From Tricholomella constricta (taxonomy: Eukaryota > Basidiomycota > Agaricomycetes > Agaricales > Lyophyllaceae), in assembly GCA_013368375.1 (NCBI GenBank), contig JAACJP010000035.1, positions 124,001-188,000 on the forward strand: 64,000 nucleotides of DNA, read 5' to 3'. A program made the translations under genes and the position numbers. Each line of letters begins with the position of its first letter. Position 1 is the first letter of the stretch. This document shows, piece by piece, positions 11,805 to 21,100 of this stretch. The notes beneath the pieces were generated by a model that had not been told where the DNA came from, did no database searches, and saw nothing but the letters and a program-made list of their open reading frames with translations.

Positions 11805-13688
11805 ATGGCTCTACCCGGAGCGAGAGGGCCACCCGGCAGCGGGCGGCCGAGCACGAGAGCGACCTCAGCGTCGAGCACAACGAAGATAAGCTGCAAGGAA
11901 GACGCGAGGAAGTGGCTAGAGGATAACGGACATACCATGCGGCCAGACGAAGTGGAAGCAGGCGACCTCAAACACGCGATCCTATCCTTGTCCAAGACTC
12001 CAGGAGTACCTCACGAAGTAACGGAAGGCCTACGAGCCATCGCTTTCTGCATCGAAGACGTCGAGCAAACGAGGGTGGAAGAGGCAATAGCGGCGGTAGT
12101 CGTGAAGATGTGGGAGGAGATGAAGGAGGAGGTAGGAGTGGTGGCGGAAGCATCAGTGAAGTCGGTGAAGGAGATAGGGGAGGACATCAGAAGGAGAAAC
12201 GAGGAGAGAGACACGAGGGAAGCAGAAGCGAGGCCGTCAACGAACAACACACCTCGGTTGTACGCGGACATGGCGCGACCGGACGCGAGGACCACAGCGG
12301 CAGAAGCAGAGCACCGGGAAGTCATGGGAAGGGGAGAAACTAGAGACAAACAGGTGCTGATTGACGGCAGGGGCGAGGGCAGCAACGAAGCGATCGCAGG
12401 ACTTACCGAGAAGTTACTCATAGAGAAGGCAAAGATGACGTTGGACCTCATGGGTATCGGAGGCCTGGACGCACCAAGAGGGATCGCTTTTGTGGCAGTG
12501 AGGAAGCTCAGGAATGGGGGAGCACTATACGAGATGAACTCGACGGAGGCGGCGGCGTGGCTGAGGGGAGAAGACGTGAAGAAGCTATTTGTTGAGAAGT
12601 TCGGAGCGGAGGTAGAGCTGAAGGACAGAGCGTACCCTCTGTTGGTGGAGTTTGTGCCCACATCCCTAGGAGATAACGCAGCAGAGGCGGTGAGGGAAAT
12701 CGAGAGAGCAAATGGGCTAGGAGAAGGGGAGGTCACACAGGCGAAATGGGTACGAGCACCACATACAAGAACGAACCCAAATCAGAAGTCGGCGCACCTC
12801 ATCGTATCGTGCAGGACCAAAGAGACGGCGAACAGAGCAATCGACAAGGGCCTTGTAATTGAAGGGAAAAGGGTTGCCGCGAAGAAGCTAGACCAAGAAC
12901 CCCGAAGGTGCCTCAAGTGTCAGTTCTACGGGAAGGGCCATATCGCACAGGAATGCAAACAGATCCACGAGACGTGCGGGACCTGCGCCGGACAACACAG
13001 ATCAAAGGACTGCAAGGAGACGGACATGAGGAAATTATGCTGCGTCAACTGCCGAGCGAGACGATGGAGGGACAACCACTCATCGGCAGACAGGCTGTGC
13101 CCAGTCTTCCTAGAAGCGAAGGAAAGACTCAAGTCGAGGATGCCGGAACTCAAGTACAAGTTCTACCCGACGAACGACGTCAGGACGTGGGTAAGGGTGG
13201 AGAATAGCGAGGCAAACGACAGGAGAGAAGGAGGTGGCGGAGGCGGCTATGGAGGTGGAGGCGGATACGGAGGTGGAGGCGGATACGGAGGTCACGGCGG
13301 AGGAAGCGGTGGTGAAGGGTACGGCAGAGGAGGCGCAGAGCACGGAGCGAGGGACGACCAGGGGTGGACATACGTGGGGAGGACACAAGCAAGACACGCG
13401 GCGGAAGGGGTGGGGCAAGGAAGGCTGGCCGGAGGGGAACCAGGGCAAGGGGGGGGAGGCCCGCCGAGGGAAGACCAAGGACCACAAAGAGCAGGTACGC
13501 AACCACCACCTACCCAGGGGGCCATGCCAGGGACACAGACCTCGCTGATGGAATTCGGATGGGAGTACCAAGGGGACCGACATGGAGGACCGACACAACC
13601 AAACACGCAAGACAGGGGCAGGGCAGAGGGACAGGTGGGAGACGATAGATGGTGGGCGCAGATGAACAAGGATATTGAAAGATGTTGA
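11805..13688 (+). CDS. Non-LTR retrotransposon ORF1 (Gag-like nucleic-acid-binding protein)
   Basis: 627 residues. Three Cys/His clusters run from about residue 369 to 431: C-x2-C-x6-H-x4-C, C-x2-C-x3-H-x4-C, and a longer CVNC...H...C cluster, as in ORF1 of Tad/I elements, where they coat the RNA template. A Gly-rich tract with GGGGGYGG repeats spans about residues 470-510 and resembles RGG/GY RNA-binding tails. The N-terminal half is charged and probably helical. The stop codon overlaps the start of ORF2 in the string ATGTTGA, suggesting coupled reinitiation. The ORF is intact. Confidence 0.9.
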   Translation: MALPGARGPPGSGRPSTRATSASSTTKISCKEDARKWLEDNGHTMRPDEVEAGDLKHAILSLSKTPGVPHEVTEGLRAIAFCIEDVEQTRVEEAIAAVVVKMWEEMKEEVGVVAEASVKSVKEIGEDIRRRNEERDTREAEARPSTNNTPRLYADMARPDARTTAAEAEHREVMGRGETRDKQVLIDGRGEGSNEAIAGLTEKLLIEKAKMTLDLMGIGGLDAPRGIAFVAVRKLRNGGALYEMNSTEAAAWLRGEDVKKLFVEKFGAEVELKDRAYPLLVEFVPTSLGDNAAEAVREIERANGLGEGEVTQAKWVRAPHTRTNPNQKSAHLIVSCRTKETANRAIDKGLVIEGKRVAAKKLDQEPRRCLKCQFYGKGHIAQECKQIHETCGTCAGQHRSKDCKETDMRKLCCVNCRARRWRDNHSSADRLCPVFLEAKERLKSRMPELKYKFYPTNDVRTWVRVENSEANDRREGGGGGGYGGGGGYGGGGGYGGHGGGSGGEGYGRGGAEHGARDDQGWTYVGRTQARHAAEGVGQGRLAGGEPGQGGGGPPREDQGPQRAGTQPPPTQGAMPGTQTSLMEFGWEYQGDRHGGPTQPNTQDRGRAEGQVGDDRWWAQMNKDIERC

Positions 13689-15330
13689 ACGAAGAAGAAG
13701 AAGGAAATGAGGGCAGAGGAGGGGCGAGGAGGACGAGGAGACTCACAATATGGCAGCAAAACCTTAACAAATCCCTAACGGCGCAGCACGCAATGCTAAA
13801 CTCACTCAACGACACGCACGACATCGTTTGCATACAGGAACCCCACTTCGACTTCAACAAAAAGTCGAGAGCGAACCAGAGATGGATACCTGTATATCCG
13901 AAAGCCCACGACCCAGATCACCCAGAAAAAACAAGAGCCCTCATACTGGTGAATCGGAACATAGCGACGGACGCGTGGACAAGGTTAAACGTCGACAGCC
14001 CAGATGTTGCGGCCATACACATAAAGACGGAACGGGGATCACTCAGGATTTTTTGCATCTATAACGACTGCACGCACAACAGAAGCACAAACGCGATGAG
14101 AAACTATCTAAACAGCGGGGAAGGACGGAGAACAGGAGGAGGAGGAAATGAAGATGTATGGGCAGGGGATTTCAACAGGCACCACGAGATGTGGGACGAG
14201 GAGCGGAACAGACACCTATTCACGAGGGCAAACACGGAGGCGGCGGAGGAGCTGTTGGAGCTAGTGGCAGAGCATGGGATGGAGATGACGTTGCCGGCTG
14301 GCACACCTACACTGAGAGCTTTTGGAACAGGGAACTTAACAAGGCCGGACAATGTTTTCGTGTCGGGAGGACTCGAACATGCAGTGGACGAATGTCGGGT
14401 ACTCCCAGAAGAAGCCCCACCAAAAACGGACCACTTCCCGATCCAGACAGTCATCAACGTGGAGACGAAACGAGCGGAGGTGGTGAAGGGGAGGAATTTT
14501 CGAGAGGTGGACTGGGCAAAGTTCAGGGAGGAGCTGGAACAGAGGATGGAGGGGAGAGCGGCGGAGGAGATCACGACGGCGGAAGACGTGGACGGAAAGC
14601 TCGACGAACTGGTGGAAGCCCTGCAGAAGACCATCGAGAGCAAGGTGCCGGAGAAGAAACAGTCACCGTACGTGAAGAGATGGTGGTCGAGGGAGCTAAC
14701 GGATGCGCGGCGGATGGTCAAAAGACTGGGAAGGGACTCATGGGAAAGGCGAGACTTGAGGGGACACCCAGCACATGAGAGATACCGGAGAGCGAGAAAC
14801 GACTACGGGCAGAAAATCAAGGACACGAAGAGGGCATTCTGGAAGGCATGGCTGGAGGAAATTGACGCGAAAAATGTGTGGGATGCCAACAAGTTTGTAA
14901 CTGCGCCATCGACGGACGGGGGTAGGACAAGGATACCGGCGCTGAAGGTGGAGGAAGAAGGGGGCAGAATGAGGGAGGTGCAGGACAACGAAGGAAAGGC
15001 GAGACTGTTCCATCAAGCCTTCTTCTACGAGCCGCCAGACGTCACGAACATCCCGGAGGACACCGTATACCCAAGGGAAAGATTTGAATGGACACCAATC
15101 ACGGACACCGAGATACGGAGAGCGATCGGCAAACTGAACCCATTCAAAGCGCACGGCCTCAGCGGAATCCCAAATGTGGTGCTCACCAAGACGAACGATA
15201 TCATCACACCATATCTAGGACCGATCTACAGAGCAACGTTCGCGCTAGGAGTTTACCCAAAGAAGTGGAAGGTGTTCAACACGGTTGTGCTGCGGAAGAC
15301 GGGGAAGGAGGACTACAGTACACCGAATGC
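13682..15330 (+). pseudogene. LINE ORF2, segment 1: endonuclease and start of reverse transcriptase
   Basis: Begins at the ATG overlapping the ORF1 stop. Residues about 20-260 form an exonuclease-endonuclease-phosphatase fold: QNLNKS near the start, IQEPH, GDFNRHH and TDHFP carry the expected catalytic Asn, Glu, Asp/Asn and Asp-His. Residues from about 460 begin the reverse transcriptase (KLNPFKAHGLSGIPN). The frame breaks off at codon 550, where the miniature LTR element entered; beyond that the reading runs into that element's terminal repeat and stops at 15433. The segment is free of internal stops. Confidence 0.9.
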
Positions 15331-15477
15331 TGGAGGGGTTAACCTCAGCAAGTCTCACGGTAGGGTGGGAAAGACTGGATATGGTAGGATAGATCTATAT
15401 ACGGTACACCACAATGTATTTATAGTTCTGTAAGCCGCACGGACCATGCCTCGTGGAGGCCATGATGCACGCCTGCA
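15331..15477 (+). repeat. Left terminal repeat of TRIM-like element
   Basis: 147 bp, starts TGGAGGGG and ends CCTGCA. By eye it is identical base for base to the right repeat. It contains a tatttata box-like stretch near 15417 that could act as promoter core. Confidence 0.9.
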
Positions 15478-15980
15478 TGTGCCCAACTCCCAAATAGCGA
15501 CGTCCTCGTCGCGATCCAAACATGAACCTAAGCTCAGAAACCAAACACACAACCCTAAATCACCCCAGCTGTACCTAGGCGCGATGGGAAACCGTGAAAC
15601 GTCTCCAAGCGTGATGCGATGCCGAATGCGCAGTGTATCTGTCCTAATGCGGAAGTGTCGCCAATATCTCCATATGCCCCACCTCCACATTGCGACGTCC
15701 TTGTCGCAGCCCTCAAGCCCATCACCTTTACTACCCTCCAGCACCGAGAAAACCAGGTAAAAACAGTTGCAGGTGTCGGAAACAGAAAAAGCACTTTAAA
15801 AAGCACCGCGAGGGTGCTGGTGCATGGAGTGTTGATTGGATTTGGAAAGGAGAGTCGGTGTCAGAAGCCGCAGATGGGGGGTGTTGTTATTGGTGTCGGT
15901 GGTAGACTGCTTCATTAACCGGAAGCGGACGGTGATCTAGACAGACAGTTGCGGGTACGAATGCCACTGTCGTCACCAAA

Positions 15981-16127
15981 TGGAGGGGTTAACCTCAGCA
16001 AGTCTCACGGTAGGGTGGGAAAGACTGGATATGGTAGGATAGATCTATATACGGTACACCACAATGTATTTATAGTTCTGTAAGCCGCACGGACCATGCC
16101 TCGTGGAGGCCATGATGCACGCCTGCA
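15981..16127 (+). repeat. Right terminal repeat of TRIM-like element
   Basis: 147 bp and identical to the left repeat, so the insertion is very recent or the repeats have been homogenised. Directly followed by the resumed LINE frame. Confidence 0.9.
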
Positions 16128-16131
16128 ATGC

Positions 16132-17625
16132 GTACCGACCCATTGCGCTCCTGGACACCATCGCAAAGGTGCTATCGTCGTGCGTCAAGAACAGGCTCAC
16201 GTACTACGCGGAGAAGACAAATATGCTCCCAAAGACACAATTCGGAGGAAGACCAGGAAGGGCCACCACGGACTCGTTGCACCTCCTCATGACGTTCATC
16301 AAGGACGCATGGAGAAAGGGACACGAGGTCGTCGCACTCTTTCTGGACGTAAAGGGGGCCTTCCCAAACACGGTGCCGAAGGTGTTGGCTCACGATATGC
16401 GGAGGAAGGGGGTGCCGGAGATAGCGGTGAGGTGGTTTGAGAACAAGTTAGAGGGGAGGGAAACGGTGATATCCTTCGACGATTACAAGTCCCAGCGGAT
16501 CCCAGTCAACAGCGGACTCGACCAAGGGTGCAACACCTCGGGCATGTGCTACAACTTCTACAGCGCAAGCCAGATAGAAGGAGCGAGGAGGGGAGATGGG
16601 GAATTGGCAACGGCGTGGGCGGACGACACAATTTTCGCAGCAAGCGGGGAGGACATGGCGGAGGTGGCACAGAAAGTAGTGGACATGATGAGAAGGGAAG
16701 GAGGAGGGCAGGAGTGGGCGGATCAGCATTTCTCCCTATACGAGGTACACAAGTTCGCCTGCATGGGCTTCTCACGGAGGAAGGAGGCAGACCCAGGGAA
16801 CCCAAGGAAACGCAGACCGGCAGCCAGACCAAGCATCAACATAGGAGGGCAGCAAATTGAAACGAAACGCACCCACAAGTTTCTCGGAGTCGTCCTCGAC
16901 CAGGAGCTCAGATTCCACGAACAGGTCGCACACGCCGTAGGGAAAGGGGCGTCGTGGGTCAGCCAGCTGAAGCGCCTAGCCAAGACGAACGGGGGAATGC
17001 GCAATGGTTTTGCAAGACAGCTCTACCAGGCCGTGGTGATTCCCAGCATGCTGTATGCAGCAGACGTATGGTGCACTCCGGACATCAAGACAAAGACGGG
17101 GGCGGTGGTAAAAGGATCTCGGGGATTCGTAACAAAGCTAGCGAGGGTACAGAGGACGGCAGCCATACAGATCTTAGGCGGGTATAGGACAACACCAAAC
17201 GACACCCTGGACATCCACGCGGACCTCCTACCAATGGCGACGCAGATCCGGAAAATATGTGCAAGGTCGGCAGCGCGGATAGCCGCCCTACCTCCAGAAC
17301 ACCCAATCCGCGGACCGGCCCAAAAAGCAGCGAAGCTTGTAAAGAGACACCGGGCGCCTCTGCACTATGTCATGGCAACCCTAGGGGTCGACGTGAGGAA
17401 GAAGAAAGTGGAGACAATCGACGTGGCGAGGAAACCGCCTGATTGGGAGTGCCCAGTGGAAGTGACGATAGACGGAAGAAAGGAGGAGGCAATGGAAAGG
17501 GAAAGGGTGAACGAAGCGGATGTCAGGGTGTACACGGATGGATCGGGGTACAAGGGAAAAGTGGGAGCGGCAGCGGTACTATACAGGGGATTCCGACAAC
17601 CGAAGGTCCTACGCAAGCTCCTCGG
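16132..17625 (+). pseudogene. LINE ORF2, segment 2: reverse transcriptase and start of RNase H
   Basis: Continues ORF2 in the same frame after the TRIM-like insert (YRPIALLDTIAK). Reverse transcriptase landmarks follow in order: QFGGRPGRATTD, ALFLDVKGAFPN, NSGLDQGCNTSGM, WADDTIFA (the YADD-box equivalent, residue about 712) and FLGVVLDQELRF. After a linker, YTDGSG at about residue 1017 opens an RNase H domain. The segment ends inside that domain at codon 1048, where the copia element sits; reading onward enters its LTR and stops at 17740. Confidence 0.9.
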
Positions 17626-17886
17626 TGTTGAAACTTACCATATTCATGTGACCCATCACATGATAGATTCTTATCAATGGTCTGTGCACTACATCTTATC
17701 CCCTAACTCCGATGGTCTGTGCGCCATCCCAGTAGTATAAATAGCACACCAATATGTCGTATATCGGTGTGGAATTACATTCCTAGTACTTAGTATCACT
17801 CACAGCCTCAACCTTAGCTATAAGCTAAACACTCTAGGTAAGCTAATAGCCTTTCCGCTGTGCACAATGTGCTGGCCCTTTCAATA
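17626..17886 (+). repeat. 5' LTR of copia element
   Basis: 261 bp. Contains a TATAAATA box at 17736-17743 and two copies of atggtctgtgc at about 17677 and 17711 upstream of it, possible U3 regulatory repeats. Identical by eye to the 3' LTR. Confidence 0.93.
17736..17743 (+). promoter_or_regulatory. TATA box of copia 5' LTR
   Basis: TATAAATA, about 390 bp upstream of the gag-pol start; the same motif is at 23102-23109 in the 3' LTR. Transcription is expected to start some 25-35 bp downstream within the LTR. Confidence 0.6.
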
Positions 17887-17899
17887 GGTTATGGGCCCC
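17887..17899 (+). promoter_or_regulatory. Primer-binding site, half initiator-tRNA type
   Basis: ggttatgggcccc directly follows the 5' LTR. It is complementary to the anticodon stem-loop of eukaryotic initiator tRNA-Met (GGGCCCATAACC), not to a tRNA 3' end. Drosophila copia is known to prime from a cleaved 5' half of this tRNA, so the same mechanism is likely here. Confidence 0.7.
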
Positions 17900-18124
17900 G
17901 GTAGCCGTCGTCAGCGCCCTCTGTGGCTGCAGACTTGACAGGCTTGCCGGCTTACCACTAGAGCAAAATCTCTGAATGCTCTCGCCCTATGGCTGAGAAA
18001 ATTCTTAGATATTCTCTACGTTGTGTTGCTCGACGTGCATGAGCTATCTGCTCAACGTCTCACTTCTATTGGATGGACATGATGCTGATTGCGCTTTCTT
18101 GCAGCACTCCAAACTGCATCAAAC

Positions 18125-21100
18125 ATGTCTGCCAACTTCGCCACCCTCGTCCCCGTTTTCAACGGCACAAACTGGGCTGAATGGTCATCTGCTATGCAGG
18201 ACTACCTTCGCTCCCAAGCCCTTTGGCAACTTGTCAAAGGTGGCAACCCACGTCCTGAAGTACAAGTAGGGTCTGACGGCGAAAGCCTCCTCCCCGAAAC
18301 TAAGGAACATCGTGAATGGGACAACAGGGATGACCAGGCCCTTGGCATTATCCGCCTCAGGGTATCTCCAGAGATAAAGAACCAGATCAGTGGTAATTCC
18401 TCTGAGGAGTTCTGGCAAGCTCTTGAAAATGCGTATTCGAAGCCTGGTGCTTCGTTACTCTTTGGAGACTTCCAGAAGGCCATCTCGTTCAGACTCTCAG
18501 GGTCTTCCAACCCTGAACCGGAGATAGGCAAGCTCAACCTTTTGTTGGAGCGCCTTAGGGCCAATGAGGTTGATCTCCCTGAGTTTGTGAAGGCAATGAT
18601 CCTCATGTCCGCTATTCCCCAGAAATGGGACACCATTTCTGCCACCCTTCTCCAAACCACGGAAAAGGACAAACTCACGTTCAGCGCCGTAAAGGCTGCT
18701 ATCATGACGGAGTTTAACCGGCGCAACTCTGCCCCGGGTAATTCCCAGACGGCTAACAAAATGTCAGCTGTCAAACATAAAGGGAAGAACCCTGCCTGGA
18801 AAGGTCAAACTTCTGGTGGTAACACCGAGAATAAAGACAAGAAGGGCAAACGAGGCAAGCGCAGTGGAAAATCGGTGAAAGAAAAGCAGGATAAACAGGA
18901 TCTCTCCAGCCATGGCCACTCCCATGCTGCCTCCTCGATTGAAATCAATGGAGACACTCCAACCGTCGCTGCGCTCCTACAGCGCCTGCACAACCCCCCT
19001 CCCTCTCCCTTTGCTGCCCAGCGCTTTACTGGCGCTAGCACCTCATCTTCAGGGGTCTATCAGACCTATGAGAAGGCACGCGCTCTAGCGGAACGTCTCG
19101 ATATTCCAAGGACCGCCCGCAACCTCAAACCACTTGAGGAAATATATGAAAGACGCGAGCCCACCCCTGAACGCGCCCCCAAGCGGCCGCGGATCGAGGA
19201 AGTAGAGGAGGAAGCTTTAGACTGGGGTTCTGACGATGGCATGGACATGGACCCTGTCACTGGACACCGCGAAGACAGGCAAGTACCTTCTTTGCTCCAC
19301 ATATCGCCGATTACTGATGCAAGTACACAGCGCGCTCTTCGAAATTTAGCGGCGGACTGTAAACTACGTACTTTAATATCTGCATCTGTATCACATGTAT
19401 CTCTCGGCGTTATACGCCAAATTGACGAACATTATGTGAATTGTGCGAAATGCAAAGGAAAAGGGAAAGAAATAGAAGTAGACACTGCAAACTGGATCAT
19501 GGATTCAGGCGCATCTCTTCACTGCACGAGCAGAATTGAAGACTTTGCTGATTACACACCTGCGAAGAATCCTATCGCGGTCAAAACAGCAAGTGCCGAT
19601 GCTGCACCTATTATGGTAAAAGGCTCTGGCACAGTCTTCATAACACACAAAGTAGAGAACGAAGATGGTACGGCTCGAGATATTACATCTCGCCTACACC
19701 CCGTCTTCTACATCCCCGCGTTAGATACGCGTCTCCTTTCCATGGGAGAATTCCTGAACAATGGACTTTCCGTTACTGGAAAAGCCAATAAATTAACGTT
19801 CAAGAAACATGGAAAACCTGTCCTAACGTGTACACCACACTTGCCAGGGCAAAATCTCTATTGGGTAGATTCTCGCACAAAGCTTGCTGAGAATGGCAAT
19901 TATGCCAACACTACTATCCACAATGTATCTTATGACACATGGCATAAACGCCTAGGACATCCGTCCAAAGACGTGATCCGAAATGCTCCGGACAATGTCA
20001 CTGGAATACCGCGGAATCTCCAGATTCCTGCGAAATCACCCACGTGTCCTGGATGTGCTCTTGGGAAGATGCCTTCAAAATCTTACCCACAATCCCAATC
20101 GCGTGCATCGAAGCCGTTCGAATTAATCCATTCGGACTTAAAAAGCTTCCCTGTCACTTCGTACCACAAGTACAAGTACATCATGACATTCCTTGATGAC
20201 TATAATTCTCATGCCTGGACAATGAGCCTACGCGCAAAGTCTGATGCTATCAAAGCATTGAGACAATTTGTTGCGATGGTGAAAAACCAGTATGGAGCCA
20301 ATATCGAACGATGGCGCTCCGATGCAGGGGGAGAATTCAAATCGGAAGAGTTCCTTGATGAATTGCGCAATTTGGGAATCAAAATTGAGCAGAGCGCTCC
20401 TTACACACCACAACAAAATGGGCGTGCTGAACGCCTAAATCGGACCTTGATGGACAAGGCACAGGCTATTCGCTTCACTGCCTGTCTACCCGATTCGTGG
20501 TGGGAATTTTGCGTTGAACACGCGGTTCACCTTTACAACCGTACTCCTATGCGTCGGTTAGGGTGGAAAACTCCGGTTGAATCTCTAACAAAGAAGAAAC
20601 CTTCTGTCGAACATCTCCGAGTATTCGGATGTGGAGCTTATGTTTACCTCCCTGAGGAAAGACGTGCAAATAAACTTGCGCCGAAATCTGAGCTAATGAT
20701 ATACATTGGTATTCCTGATGGGATAAAGGGACATCGCTTTATGCGACTCCACAACAACACAGTCTTTGTTGCCACTACGGCAATCTTTGATGAGACGATG
20801 TTTCCAAAGTGTCCTGACACAAAACAAAAGGGATATACCCCTCTAGGACAAGATCCTGATGTGGATCAACCATCAAATAATGGAGATGAACACACTCCTT
20901 CGGAAGCAGATAACGATGATGATTACCCCATCAATCGACCTGACTCTCCTGAGACATCTGATGCGCATGACGATGCTGCAGAAGATGCTCCTCAAGCGCC
21001 TCCGGAACACGAAGGACCTGTACGCGAAGACTTTGAACCTCGCCGTGAGGACCAACGTGAATGGGCTGAACTACCCAGACGCCCAGTGCGCACGAGGAAC

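Larger units (their letters stand above)
15331..16127 (+). mobile_element. Miniature terminal-repeat retrotransposon (TRIM-like)
   Basis: Two identical 147-bp direct repeats (TG...CA ends) flank a non-coding core of 503 bp. The insertion split an Asn-Ala-Tyr run in the LINE reverse transcriptase: aatgc precedes the element at 15326-15330 and recurs at 16127-16131, giving a 4-5 bp target duplication (one base is shared with the repeat end). No open frame of note lies inside, so it must be mobilised by another element's enzymes. I see no clear tRNA primer site next to the left repeat and no polypurine tract before the right one, which is atypical for TRIMs. Confidence 0.82.

Noticed and set aside
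15331..16127. Interpreting the repeats as an assembly duplication
   Set aside because: A target duplication flanks the pair and the LINE frame resumes exactly, which fits insertion rather than a misjoin.
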